Below are positions 23,075 through 34,469 of a DNA stretch of 64,000 bases, piece after piece. The position numbers were made by a program, and so were the translations under genes. How positions within the stretch are numbered: position 1 is the first letter of the stretch; every line of letters begins with the position of its first letter. This DNA is from Cristatella mucedo (taxonomy: Eukaryota; Bryozoa; Phylactolaemata; Cristatellidae): contig WPIO01000002.1 in NCBI GenBank assembly GCA_009760855.2, forward strand, positions 3,929,001 through 3,993,000. Direction: 5' to 3'. A model generated the notes under the pieces. That model worked only from the letters and a program-made list of their open reading frames with translations. It was not told the origin of the DNA and ran no database searches.

Positions 23075-23412
23075 TAATAATAATATTAATAATAATGCTC
23101 TTGATCAAACGCCCTCAGAGACCGTAATCTCTTTCTAGGCGCTTTACATTTGCTGCCAAGGGAAATGTAATCGAATGGTGAGTAATATCATGCTTAATAA
23201 ACAAACAACATTAATAACATGGTTAGGGGTGACATGCACAGGATCAGCATGCAAATGTGGTTAGTGGCAGCATGCACAGTGTCAGCAGGCATAATCACAT
23301 GGATGAGGAATCGCAGGGACCCACTAAGTGCTGTCCTGAATAGGTGTGTTTTTAAGTTCTTTTTAAATGTGGTCAAGTCAGGGGATGTTCTGATGCAAGT
23401 CGGCTTTAGTTG
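23075..23412 (-). mobile_element. Antisense LINE 3' fragment
   Basis: (AAT)n tail, then the complement of the LINE 3' end, then a minus-strand frame with TSPDLTTFKKNLKTHLFRTA. Copies of the duplicon at 12.79 and 56.13 kb lack it: the sequence GCATGCTATGATTGAATTAA is uninterrupted at 12792. Confidence 0.9.
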
Positions 23413-24308
23413 AATTAACATGAGTGAAATCTAGAAAACTTGATATAAGGCTTGTGCAGCAAGGATGCATAATTTTTCTCATTAAGTTGATGCAATAAAC
23501 GTGCAATAGACTAGTTCTTTATTTGTGTCTTATGATGTCCTAGACAATAGACAACTATTTATGTTCTACTTATTGTCTCTGTAGAGCTTCTTACTAAAAA
23601 ATCTTGTTCTGTTATTGATAGTGCATATATTTCTTAAGTCACTGACAGCTAAGACGATTAACAAGCTCTAAAAAAATCGGAGATCTCATTACTGGTTTCT
23701 ACAAAGCAAGTTATATAACAGCTGAGAATACTTGTTTCGGGTTAAATAATACTTCAGCTTTGGCTATGTGCAACTCACTGGTATACCGTTATGTGGTATG
23801 CCAAAACAGTGTTATGGTAGAACGGGCGGGGGATCAATTTAATGCTGTTGGTGTTTACGTGCATAATGTTTTCCTATTTTGAATTAGATAAGTTAACCTT
23901 GGTGAATGCATCAACGTGCTTGTCCTGCTGCTTCCGCATGCTAACACATTTCTTATGTACAAGAGCATACTAAGGTTTCTGAGTCGGAATGCCAATAAAG
24001 CAAACAAAAGAAATGTATAGTTCCTTTAAGCAATCACTTTACTGTTCTCTGCATTTTGCTAGTCCATTAGTGGCTATATGGTTAGCTCAGAGAATTAATA
24101 ATGTTGTCTATTATAACTCCAAGAAATTGTAACTGAATTTTTGGCAGCCAAGAAGGATTTGAGAGACGTTTAAATTTAATACGATATTTTTCATACCCTT
24201 GTTGGCCATTTTGTGTTTTCTTTTTCATGTATGAATTATATTTTTAATGTCCTATCAAGAACACGTGAGCTTTAGCAGAAATATTCCGTGTTTTTCGTTT
24301 TTTTTCAG

Positions 24309-24660
24309 TTAACTTAAATAATTATAACTTATGGAAGTCGCAGATACTATTCAAAGTTTATCGCAAGCATGCTTGAACGATTTCGACGTCGATAAATTAT
24401 TGATCGCTACTGCAATGACTCATGTGAAGAAGACAAGCGATAATGAGTCGTCACTCTTTATGATTGGGACTAGTACTTTGGTATTGGGGGAACTAAGAAC
24501 TTTGAACGTATGCTCATTTGTACACATGCAAATGACGTTAATGCTAGGGCTGTGGGCATTGGCATCCTGACTGAGGCAGATTAGGACTTCACTAGAGATT
24601 ATAAATGCCATGGCTTAAAGGGAAGTACTAGACTTACGAATGACTTGCTACCCATTTAAT
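24309..24660 (+). pseudogene. Exon-like block conserved in both duplicons, broken
   Basis: A pyrimidine run ending in TTTTTTTTCAG at 24308 looks like a 3' splice site (TCTCTTTTCAG in copy B). The following frame reads TIQSLSQACLNDFDVDKLLI, then ATAMTHVKKT. Copy B at about 57063 reads TVQTLSKACLNHMGIHKLVM, then ATAMTHVKET. Both copies then need a frame change to continue as GIGILTEAD (A) / VGIVTEAN (B). The protein is not recognised. Confidence 0.35.
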
Positions 24661-24734
24661 ATCCACTGCTTCCTTGCAATAATTTAGCATACTTACGGCT
24701 TTACAATATAATAATACAAATTGAGATAATATTA

Positions 24735-24790
24735 ATAGAGATTGAGTTATCTGAGGGTGCTTTATCAAGAGCATTATTAGTATTATCATA
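24735..24790 (+). mobile_element. Sense LINE tail, tail-to-tail with the next LINE
   Basis: AGATTGAGTTATCTGAGGGT, then GCTTTATCAAGAGCATTATT: the last ~50 bases of a sense LINE. It abuts the antisense tail of the following element, giving an inverted repeat (24737-24840). Confidence 0.8.
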
Positions 24791-24931
24791 ACATTAATGC
24801 ACTTGCTAAAGCACCCTCAGAGAACTCAATCTTTATCTAGATGCTTGAAATTTGCTGCAAAGGGAAATGCGATTGAATGGTGAGTAAAATCATTCCTGAT
24901 AAACGAACAAAAGGAATAACATGGTTAGGGG

Positions 24932-26014
24932 TTACATGTACAGGGTCAGCATGCAATTATGGTTAGTGGCCGGATGTATAGTGTCAGCACATATACGCAC
25001 ATGAAGGAATGATGACAGAGACCCACTATATGCTGTCATAAATAGGTGTGTTTTTAAGTTCTTTTTTAAAGTGGTCAGGCCAGGGGATGATCTAAAGAGT
25101 GTCGGGACGGAGTTCCAGGCTTTGGAAGCATACAAACTAAATGCACGGTCTCCAAAGGATTTAAGGTTTGTACTAGGTATTTGTAAACTGTTGGATTTCG
25201 AAAAGCAGATGGTACGATGCATGGCCTGATGAGGGAGTATATCTAAGATATAGGCTGGAGCCAAAGAATGAAGTGACCTAAAAGTGAGCGACAAAACCTC
25301 GAAGTCAATCCGTTGCTTGACTGGTAGCCAGTGCAGGTCGGCGAGAAGTAGTGTAATGTGGCAACTGCCACGCTCGCGACAGACACACCCAGCTGCCGAG
25401 TTTTGCACCGGCTGCAATCGCCTAATCGCATATGCTGGTAGGCCAGTAAGCAGTGAGTTGCGGAAGTCGAGACGGGATGTCATGAATGCATTGAAAAACT
25501 TAGATGTGGTATTCTTATCTAAACGAGCCCGAATTTCAGCATTGTTGTGAAGCTGAAAATAGGCAGATTTGACCATGGGGCTGATCTGGTCGTCTAACCA
25601 GTGGTCGCTTTGGAATATGACACCTAGATTTCGAGCTGATTTAACAGGAGATAGGCTGGCAGAGCCAATTTCGAGCTTCAGCATTTCCAATTTGTGAATC
25701 ACACTGGGTTTGCACATAACTAGTAACTTAGTTTTATCATCGTTAAGTTTTAGAAGATTGGCTGCCATCCATGTGCGGATGTCATCAATGCATGCAGCAA
25801 GTGAGCTTAGAGAATTTGAGGTGCTCGAAGGCTGGAAGGGATCAAAGCAAAGGTACAACTGAGTGTCATCCCCATAGAAGTGAAAGCCTAGAATGTGCAT
25901 GGCAATCACATCAGCAAGAGGAGGAGTATGAACCGTGAAAAGAACCGGACTTAGCAAGGAGCCCTTGGGAACCCCATATATCTGAGGTACCTTAGATGAT
26001 CTTTGTCCATTCAC
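24932..26014 (-). pseudogene. LINE reverse transcriptase, palm-to-C-terminus frame
   Basis: A 360-codon frame covers the RT catalytic YxDD region (GFHFYGDDTQLYLCF, Gly in place of the common Ala), the RT thumb (WMAANLLKLNDDKTKLLVM, SARNLGVIFQSD), the FMTSRLDFRNSLLTGLPAYA block, ADLHWLPVKQRIDFEVL and KAWNSVPTLFRSSPGL. A true ORF2 would begin about 2 kb upstream with the endonuclease. Upstream sequence is in other frames, so this is the longest surviving part of a dead ORF. Confidence 0.9.
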
Positions 26015-26100
26015 TTCAATAGTCTGGAGTCTCCCACTGAGATAGGACTTGAAATGCTGCAGAGCTGTGCCAGCGATACCAAGGCGAGCTGAGAGGTGCT

Positions 26101-27830
26101 CTAGAAGTACTTTGTGATCGATGGTATCAAAGCTGCCGAAAGACCGAGCAAAACAAGCAGAGACACTCTACCCATGTCTGCATTCATAAGTAGATCGTTA
26201 TATACCCTAAGCAATACTGACTCTATGGATAGATTAGCTCTAAAGCCAGACAGGAACTTACTAGCAAGGTGTGAGGTTTCGATAAGCGAGTTCAGCTGGT
26301 CCGCCATGATCCGTTCCAGTGTCTTTGTTAGGAATGGTAGAAGGGATACTGGGTGGTAATTGCTTTATTTCTCTTGGTCTAGCGTCGATTTCTTGAGGAG
26401 TGGCGTGACTACAACTTTTTTTAAAGATGCTGGGACATGACCTGATGCTAATGACATATTAATAATGTTAGTTATGCATAAGAGCAGATCGTCAATGAAG
26501 CCTAGGAGCAGGACATTGTGGTTATGGTCCAGAGTACTTGTTGTCTTCTCTGATTGAGATAGGAACTTCAGGACTAGATCACTAGTGACCTGCATAAATG
26601 CAGACATTAAGGTGCAGCCTGACATTGGGGAACATCATTCTAGTGGGAATGTTGTCATTGTAGGTACGGATTCTCTGATCTTCTATCTTCTGCACACAAA
26701 ATCGAGAGAAGCAATCGGCTTGATCATTACAAAGATCATCAGGTGATCTGGGATCGGTTGAGGAGATGGTTTATCGACAAAACCAGCATTTTCGGATTGT
26801 GCAACTGTCATTCAACAATGTTATTATAGAAGCTGGAGTTGGCTTATGTTATGATTGATATGTACGACCTACAGCAGTCTTCATATGCCTGTCGATGGAC
26901 AGTCAGTACAGTGTGTATGCGTTTTCAAGCTTTCGCTTAGTAGACCTAGCTAGTTTAATGTCTGTGGTAAACCATAGGCCGTCTGGGCGGGCGCCCACAG
27001 TGCGCTTTTTTAGATGTGTAAACTCGTCGAGCGTGTCAGCTAGTGTCGTGTTGTAGCTATCTACCAATGATGCCAGATCGGAGGGAGGATTGAGCAGCAG
27101 AGGTGAAGCAGATGTTCTTGCAGGGACAGCATCGATGTCAAGGGTCTTTAATTTGTGCGATTCACACGTGATTTTAGAGGAGGAGGTGGGAACACACTGT
27201 AGATTGAATGAGATCTGCATGTGGTCAGAGAAGCAGGATTCGGTAATAATTGGTGATGACAAAGTGCAATTGTATGAGAAAATCTGGTTGAGTGTGTGAC
27301 CCCTGATATGAGTAGGGCTATGCACATGAGCCACAAGAGACAACGAGTCAGTCAATGCACGAAATTCGGGGCTGAAAGCATCAGCTAAGTTATCAAAGTG
27401 AAAAATAAAATCACCCATAAGCTAGGAAGGATCGATTTCTTGTACACAGATTCGAAATGAGATCGGAGAAATCTGAGATAGAGGAGGATTTGGTACCTGG
27501 TGGGGGATAGACTACTGCCACTATCGGTAGCTTTTTCCGGATGAGACCAAGACAATTTATTTAAAAGACTCCTGCGAAGGTACTGCAAATGGTTTGAAGA
27601 GGAATTTCGAGCGCCCGATAATAACAACTCTGCCTCTAGTTTTGATTGATCTAGAGTTGTGAAAGAACGAGAAACCAGTTGGAGTTGGCTCTTTAATTGT
27701 CGGGCAGTTTATTGATTGTAGCCAAGTTTCACTTAGGGCGAGCAGGTTGATGCCATTTTCAGAAATAAGGTCGCTTGTTACCAGACGTTTATTGCACATT
27801 GAGAGAGGATTCTAAAGGCAAGCGTTAAGT
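26101..27830 (-). pseudogene. LINE endonuclease and RT N-terminal part, frameshifted
   Basis: Minus-strand pieces of the ORF2 upstream half. The APE endonuclease start is at about 27800 (SMCNKRLVTSDLISENG). The 171-codon frame 26903-27418 includes PTHIRGHTLNQIFSYNC and CFSDHMQ. The 26365-26625 frame has [20 protein letters not shown]. The 26101-26307 frame has [19 protein letters not shown]. In motif A, where LDLSAAFDTID is expected, a missing T shifts the frame, and the first catalytic Asp codon reads GGT (Gly). Confidence 0.85.
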
Positions 27831-28270
27831 CTGGCCGATGGAGTGACAACAGGCCTGATGACCACTAAGTTAGAAATATTTCCAGTAGGGCATGTGGGGA
27901 GCGTGCTGAGCGGTTCGAGACAATGCTAGGAATACCAAACGAGCGGGTACTCAGCTCTCAGTTCCTGTCGAACGAGCGGCCTCTGACCTAGGGGTTCTGG
28001 CCACTGCTGCAGCTATGGGGTGCTTTTCTTTTGTTAATGCATAGTTCATGAATCTTAGCAACAACATTAATATCTAGGAATGCATTTTATTTACGATGAC
28101 GAAGCGATAACAGCTGATGACGATTACAACTGACATCCATGTAACTAGTGGCTGGCGTAGCTAGGGCGACTGCCTGTATGGGAGACCCAGCAGCCGACAG
28201 GGATAAGCGTTTACATATCCATAGGCACGTAATTTCTTACGCACTACGGTCAAGTAACAATGAGAATAAC

Positions 28271-28392
28271 AATAAACATGTATTAGCTTTCTCGTTTCCG
28301 TATACGATGTTCGCAAGAACTTTGGTTTTCGGAAGAATTTTGCAACTAACACCAACACACGTTAGAGAGAGCTATCTCAGGAGGCTAGAACC
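28271..28392. other. Spacer beside the LINE, absent from duplicon B
   Basis: About 120 bp between the LINE 5' end and the point where homology to 57435 resumes. No gene seen. Confidence 0.5.
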
Positions 28393-30600
28393 CTTGACAG
28401 ATACGGCTTGGCTTTGTTATAGATCTATTGCCATGTTTTATTGCATTCTCGTCTGCTAACATTGGAATCTCGGTAGCTTGTATTAGTGCAATATCGATAA
28501 GTCAGTGGGGTTGAATTTAAGGCCCTTGCTAAATTTGTGTATGTACGGAATCTACAGAAATAGCATTTGACACTTGAGCTGTAATGGCAGCTCAGGCATT
28601 AAGTGCAAGAGCTGCTCTTCAGATAAGCTCGTTCCTGTAGCTGATTACAAATGGCCACCTGAACATACCCATTTCAAACAGGGAGAACATAATAAAAAAA
28701 ATTCGCCCATTTAATGTCCTGGGACGCTTGCACTTTTGCCATAGATACGTGTTTTTTAAAGTTCCAACATTGTCTTTGGTGATTTCCAATTCAAAAAACA
28801 CCAAATCTGTCGTTCGGCATTTTAGACAAAGACTACTTAATTTTTATTATAGACCCATTAAATCACCATGTTTCACAAAATGACGAAGGCAATCAATCTA
28901 AAGGTGATAATCAAATGGGAAGGCAACAGTCTAAAATGCACGCCAATTGCTTGTTATCCTGCTGAAGTGAAATAACTACGGAATTAGCAAGTCTACAGTA
29001 AGCCTACAGGCATAATCTATGCTAGCGTTACCCAGACCATTAGAATCACACACAGATATTTTAAATCAATCTTAAGAGACATAAGCATCTTCACTCTGAG
29101 ATGTTAACTGTCTGGAGTCTAAACTGGTCTTCTTTTATTGCAGCTCTCTCGGGTCAGGTTAGAGCAGGTAAGTGGAAATTCAAAATCGATGCTTCGAAGC
29201 ACTGGCTGAAGCTGTAAACGACAGGTAATCGCACTAGTTTCATCAGTTGAGCACTGAACCGCTCTCCCAGTGATTGCAGGACGTTTCCAAAATTTAATGT
29301 AGATTCTTTTTTGAACTGAGTTCCTCCTCAGATGGCCTCCTGACACTCTTTTTTGATAATTAAAAATGCAATCTATGGCATCATTTAAGTAAACCGTGCC
29401 GTACAACATATAGGAAAATAAATTTCACTGCAAGAATGTCTTTAAAGTCAAACGAAGTTTTCCAATTGGGCACTTAAATATCCATTCGGCACATTTAGTA
29501 AAGGCTTCATGTTTTTTGCCCGGCACGAAGCTTACCTCATGAAGCCAGCACATCAGAGGCTTGCTTACGACTTAATTCAATGCAACACAGTGGGATTGAA
29601 GCTGTGGCTATTGAAACACAGCAGAATCAACAGATAGCTTTTAAGAGTTTATGTGGCTGCTACTGCATATAGCAGTTGCTCTTTATTTATACATTTATAT
29701 ACATTGTCTCTGTGCTTTTCCTACTGGCTGTTACCACATATTTTTGTTGCTCAAGTAACATGCTAAGCATGACCAGCACTAATTTTATTAAACTACCACT
29801 CGGACGGAAAAATCTTATTTTCCGATAGCTCTTGTAGAGATATTGGATTACACTGCTAAAATGTTTAAAATGTAACGTGTTTTTCTTAAACCGAAGTAAG
29901 TGAAAACGATAAACTTGGAATACAAGCTTATTGCCACTGAATATGAAGGTAAACAGTTTTGTCTTGCTACACTCTCAAGGATTTAATTATCGAGGTGAGA
30001 TTTTATGAAACAGGGTGATCGCTTTCAATCATAAATGATCTCACTTAGTCGGTAAACGCAATTTTAATATCCAGTTTCTAATTATACTTGCAGTCTTTCT
30101 CTCCAGACATCTTTATACGCCAGGCACTTGGATTTACAAAGTGAACGTAAGTTCTTAGAAAGTGCTCTTACGTTTCCCATAAAATGAACGCCTCAGAAAA
30201 CTGAAGTTTCGTCGCTCCGATTTAGGGTAGTGAAAGGTGCTAAACCACTTTGTGCTGTAGGCTTGTGATACATTGCCAAGTATTTGGTCTTACTGCATTT
30301 CTTCATAGCTGATTCTGTGATACGTTTGAGCAGCTTTGACATTTGGCACCCCACCATAGGTCCGAGTTCCATGCGTCGGAACATTAGCTCTATCAATGTC
30401 CGATGCTTCATTCATCTTTCCTAACAATAAAACGATGATCATAGGAGAAGTTCACATTCAAAATAGCAGTGGTTTTGTAACTGGCTTCAGCCGCATACCT
30501 ACCCTCCTAATCATTGTGACGGTACTTCATAAAATTCTGACTAATGCTCCTTTGATATAGCACGTGCTTTCTGAATGTTCTTCCCCTCTAGCACATGTTA
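28393..30600. other. Upstream region of gene A; no other gene recognised
   Basis: 28393-29225 and 29901-30600 are shared with duplicon B. 29226-29900 is present only in A. Minus-strand open frames at 30193-30411 and 30527-30730 share residues with copy B only where nucleotides match, and they are not conserved as proteins. Confidence 0.5.
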
Positions 30601-30606
30601 TGGTAG

Positions 30607-30637
30607 CATAAAATGGTTCTGTAACAGCATTCACAGG
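30607..30637 (+). promoter_or_regulatory. Core promoter of gene A
   Basis: CATAAAAT (30607-30614) stands where copy B has ATATAAAG, followed by an 18-base block identical in both copies (GCATTCACAGGTCGTAGA). The spacing of about 25 bases from the TATA-like box to CATTCA fits a TATA/initiator pair, so transcription probably starts near 30631. This rests on conservation and position. Confidence 0.5.
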
Positions 30638-33600
30638 TCGTAGAGGTAGTGTGAAGGTACGTACGCGGTGCTCCGCATAGAGGCTAATTGCATTGTCGAT
30701 TAATCTATCAACAGTAACCTTTACTTGCATTGAGCGAGTGCTAAAATTAATTCCAGTGTTTTTTGCAGATCTATGACTATCAAAAACACGATGGTCGTCT
30801 GCATTCTAGTGTTGACATGTGTCGCCGGGTTTGGCATCAGCCAAGCAGTAAGTGGTGCTAAGCTATTTACTTATTGATTGTTACTTATTGTGCTGTGTTT
30901 ATGCGATGTCAATCCTTACAAACAGTCTGAAAACATGTGCTTCAGGCATCTGCAGACCAACCAATTGCTTCAAAGGAAGGTGACAGTTCAGTTCAAGTAA
31001 TCGAGATTGTCATTCAAGGTATATTTTAATTCTGTAAGCTTCGCGAGATTCAATTCATTTGGCATGCACAGACAGTTATGCTGGTTCAATAAAAAAGGGC
31101 ACTCTGCCTGCTTTAAGGGAATTGCTGCATTTTGCTTTTTAACTTCTGCTAAGTAGAGAGTGTGCTCGGATAACTCACATTAACAGAGCAGAATATCTCA
31201 CTGGCCCTACGATTGTGTCAACGAAGTGCTAGGTAATAAAAAGGTTTCGTGTTTCTCTAACTTCAAATACTGAACTGCACTCATCCAAAGATCTGCAAAA
31301 GTAATGCATCACGTTCGTCGAGAATGCACAATTCAACAAATGTGAGTAGCTGCCTCCACATCCGGAAGACACAGCCCTTAAAGAAAGTCCGAGTGTTGCT
31401 TGTAGCCTCAGTCAATGCGTGACGAATGCATGGGATTTTAAGGAAGTGTGTAGCACGGCCAGTTACTTGCAATTGAACAGCTGAAGCAAGCTGGACTGCG
31501 GACAGTCCTGGAATCACGACTCTAAATATAATCTACTTCTGGCTAGTGTAGTAGACCATCGTTTATAAACAATAACGAAGCATCCACAGCATCTTATTTT
31601 CAGCTACCCAACAGTACTTCAAGTACTCCGCCTACTCATGATTGAAAGCAGACTAAGACAATAAGCAGAGTACTAACTAGGCTTTGATTTCCATGTCTGC
31701 CGAACTTCATCTGGTCTCCCTTATTAGGTATTATAATCTAATTATCCAACTATCAGAATGACAACTTCAATTAAGTGTGCTCATCTCCTAGGATTCTAAT
31801 TAGATTAATGTTTTGTAAGTAAACAAGTTGTTAAAAAGAACTGGATATTAGAAATAAATACCAAGTTGATACTGTCACAGCTTTATAGACAGCCCACCTT
31901 ACAAATAGTGAGCACTTCACTCTGTACATTTTCAACTTGCATATTTGGCAGTCATGTAAGCTTTTCAATTCAAATGATGACAGGGATTTTCAAAGCTGTA
32001 CGTTCTGATCCTTAAGGATGTGGACTTTGTTTTGTCATTTTCGATTCAACATTACTGACCTTATGCCAACACCAACACTTGCACTAATTGGGAAACAGTA
32101 AACTGAATATTTCTTCAGAAACAACCACATTAATGAGTATTAAAGTTATAACAATTTACCCGCATTGTAGTGGCAAAGGCATGAAACCACTAGGCTTTAA
32201 TTTTTAGTTTTAACGAACTTTGACTGCATGGTGTAGCTAACACTTTTCATTTTCTAATTTTGGTAATTCTCGTTAGCCCTCAGCAAGCTGAATTACTCAG
32301 TGTGCCGTACGAATGCAGCAAGCTTCAATGAAAGATGATGAATGGCAATCTTAATTTTGAAACTTGAGCCTATTGATTCATTTAAACTGCACTGCCTAAA
32401 ATAATTATTTTTAAAAGTGTCGTGCATTGAAACTTTTAATCATCACATGATTTCAAACTTGTCTCAGGCCGAAAACCGTAAGGCTATCTCCATTATCTCA
32501 AAATTACAAACCCGGTACTACGAGTTTATTCCGTGAGCTTGCGGGCTTTGGATTGATCTCGTTGAAACTCTGAAAGAATTATTAGCTGCAGCCTGGTCCT
32601 TACGAATAGCAAGGCCCCTTCGCCGTGGGCATGGTTAGCTGCATTACTCTTAACAGTAATGGTTGTGTTGCATTTTTATTTCGAGTTGGAATAAAATATT
32701 TAAAATAACATCTATTCTATTATCTTCTTCAGGATGATTTTATTTGAAAGTGATTAGTCTGTTAAGCGAAAAAGAGCCAGCTCTACAAGGTAGCGAAGAT
32801 TTTCTGTGAAGTAACCCGACTATCAGCAAAAGAGGTGTCCCACTGAAGTGACTGATCAGATCAAACGAAATAGTTTTAAATAAGTGCACACAAAATTTTC
32901 GGTATACACATTTATATTATAGGATCATTAAAATAAATTAAAGCATAATGCTTATATCAAGGTATTACCTGTACACAAATTTGAAATTTACCCATAAGAG
33001 AAAGATTTACCCACATGAGAAACTTATTAAGAAATTATAGCTAACTGAGTGATCACAAAAATGCATCAGGTCCATCACAAAGCTGAATTAAGTCATCAAT
33101 ATTTTAAGAGATCGTGCTGGCTTGCTTCTTACTATTGCATGGTGAGTGAAATTTGCTTTTTGCTTAGTGCTGACAAAATTACGTTTCGCTTGGCCCTTAC
33201 AATCGTTATTCAGGGTCACTGCATAGTTATTTATTCTCATCTCTTCGATACTTCTTGAAGTTGAATGCCTATTTCCTTTTGTAAGATTACCTGTTTCAAT
33301 TTCGTGTGGTAGACTCGGCTTGTTCGGTAGAGTTGGCTGGTAAAAAAGTCACTGCATGAGTATTCCTTTTATTTATATCCGGTTCGCTATGACTTCATGC
33401 CTGATTGTTCCAGCTCCGGCTACCAAAGCTCCGGCTCCACCAATCGTCGTACTTCCGACTACCCAAGCTCCCGTGATACCACAACCTGAACCGCAAGAAC
33501 CGAATAAACCACATGGATGGGATTTCAAACCAATTCTTCCAATATTCCCACCGTGGCGACCGGGAGTTTGGAATCCAATTGGGGAATTCGGGAAATTACC

Positions 33601-33760
33601 TAAGGAACATGCTGGTCTGGAAGGACTATCTGGGCGTGGCTCGCATCACTGGGAAAGGTCAGGCCGGAGGCATGGCTTAGGTCTTTGGTGAAGCTCACTC
33701 CTTAGCGAATCGTGTCAGGACAGTCAGCAGCTCTTAGCCGCTAATAAATATTGTTGATTG
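30632..33760 (+). CDS. Small secreted Pro-rich protein, gene A (four exons)
   Basis: Predicted exons: ~30632-30656 (non-coding), 30769-30847, 30946-31018, and 33414 to the stop at 33689-33691. Donors are GTACGT, GTAAGT and GTATAT; acceptors end TTTTGCAG, CTTCAG and TTCCAG. The start conserved with copy B is ATG 30791, and an in-frame ATG at 30773 would add six residues. The product is about 135 residues: signal peptide MVVCILVLTCVAGFGISQA, a 24-residue acidic-to-hydrophobic segment (ASADQP..VIEIVIQ), then a Pro-rich part with TKAPAPP and PTTQAP motifs, FPPWRPGVWNPIGEFGKLP, and a basic end (RSGRRHGLGLW). The last intron is phase 1 and splits the Ala codon. It is probably secreted. No cysteine remains after the signal peptide, so it is not a disulfide-rich peptide. 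The function is unknown; cationic Pro/Trp-rich tails occur in some antimicrobial peptides, but that is only an analogy. Confidence 0.72.
33743..33748 (+). terminator. Poly(A) signal of gene A
   Basis: AATAAA 52 bases after the stop codon. The aligned hexamer in copy B is ATCAAA (62319-62324). Confidence 0.65.
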
Positions 33761-34169
33761 CAAAGCAGCTACAATGGAAATGCTATGGCTGCCAGATTAA
33801 TTGCAGCTTATTTACCGCTTAAGTAAAAGTCAATACATATTTACGAGTTCAAATGAGAACAATATCCTATTCAAATATCAAATACGTTTGAGTCTCGTAG
33901 CCTAAACTTGGAATTTGATGGTACACTGCTTTTCAAAGCTATGCACGAACACTAAGACTTGCATTATTAGGATTCACAGTTTTCATAAGCCAAGGCTTTG
34001 ATTAAAAAGTTCACAACTGCATCCATCTCATGACCTGTATATTTTATTTCAGTGTCTTGTTGTTAGTGATCCTGTTCTGGAGCTGGAAAACATATAGAAA
34101 GACAGAAAGAGAAGGAGAGAGAGAACAACCTGAAGTATTAACGCTTTTACAAAAATTTGTCTAAAGCCT

Positions 34170-34392
34170 TCAGTCAAAATAATCTCTTTCTAGGAACTTT
34201 ACAAATGCTGCAAATGAAGTATTGTTAAATGATTAGAGGTAGCATGTTCAATGAAAACAAGCATTGTTAGAGTTGACATGCACCAGGTCAGGATGCAAAT
34301 GTGGTTGGTGGTACCATGCATGGTTTCAGCATGCATGAGCACACAAAGAACGAATCACACGGACCAACTAAATGCGGTGATAAATATATTTT
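34170..34392 (-). mobile_element. Old antisense LINE 3' end, end of duplicon A
   Basis: AATCTCTTTCTAGGAACTTT, then GTTGACATGCACCAGGTCAG, the complement of the LINE 3' region. It is shared with 63020-63280, so it predates the duplication. Confidence 0.8.
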
Positions 34393-34469
34393 ATTAGCTT
34401 ATTTTTACAATTCAGCAGGAGTACCATAATCAAGTAGTTCACTCGCGTGTGAAATTTTGTCTAAATCGC

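Larger units (their letters stand above)
24795..28270 (-). mobile_element. 5'-complete antisense CR1/L2-type LINE (defective)
   Basis: In minus-strand order: a 5' end at 28270 (GTTATTCTCATTGTTACTTG), which coincides with the start of the sense copy at 44251; an APE-type endonuclease (ISENGINLLALSETWLQS at about 27730, GDFIFHFDN at about 27410, SDHMQISF at about 27210); the RT N-terminus (26365-26625); a broken palm; FYGDDTQLY at about 25880; and a 360-codon open frame (24932-26014) through the thumb and C-terminus. The tail is at about 24795. Several frameshifts separate the parts, so it cannot be autonomous. Confidence 0.9.
22861..34392. repeat. Segmental duplicon A (contains gene A)
   Basis: Colinear with 55930-63280. 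Matching blocks are 22861-24700 with 55930-57400, 28393-29225 with 57435-58265, 29895-34150 with 58285-62690, and 34170-34392 with 63020-63280. Copy A additionally holds LINE sequence at 23075-23412 and 24735-28270, and about 680 bp at 29226-29900 missing from B. Confidence 0.9.

Noticed and set aside
27090-27336. Extra frames inside the antisense LINE
   Set aside because: Antisense or shifted shadows of the endonuclease domain.
30193-30730. Minus-strand frames upstream of gene A as a neighbouring gene
   Set aside because: The aligned region of duplicon B does not keep the frames; only nucleotide homology is seen.
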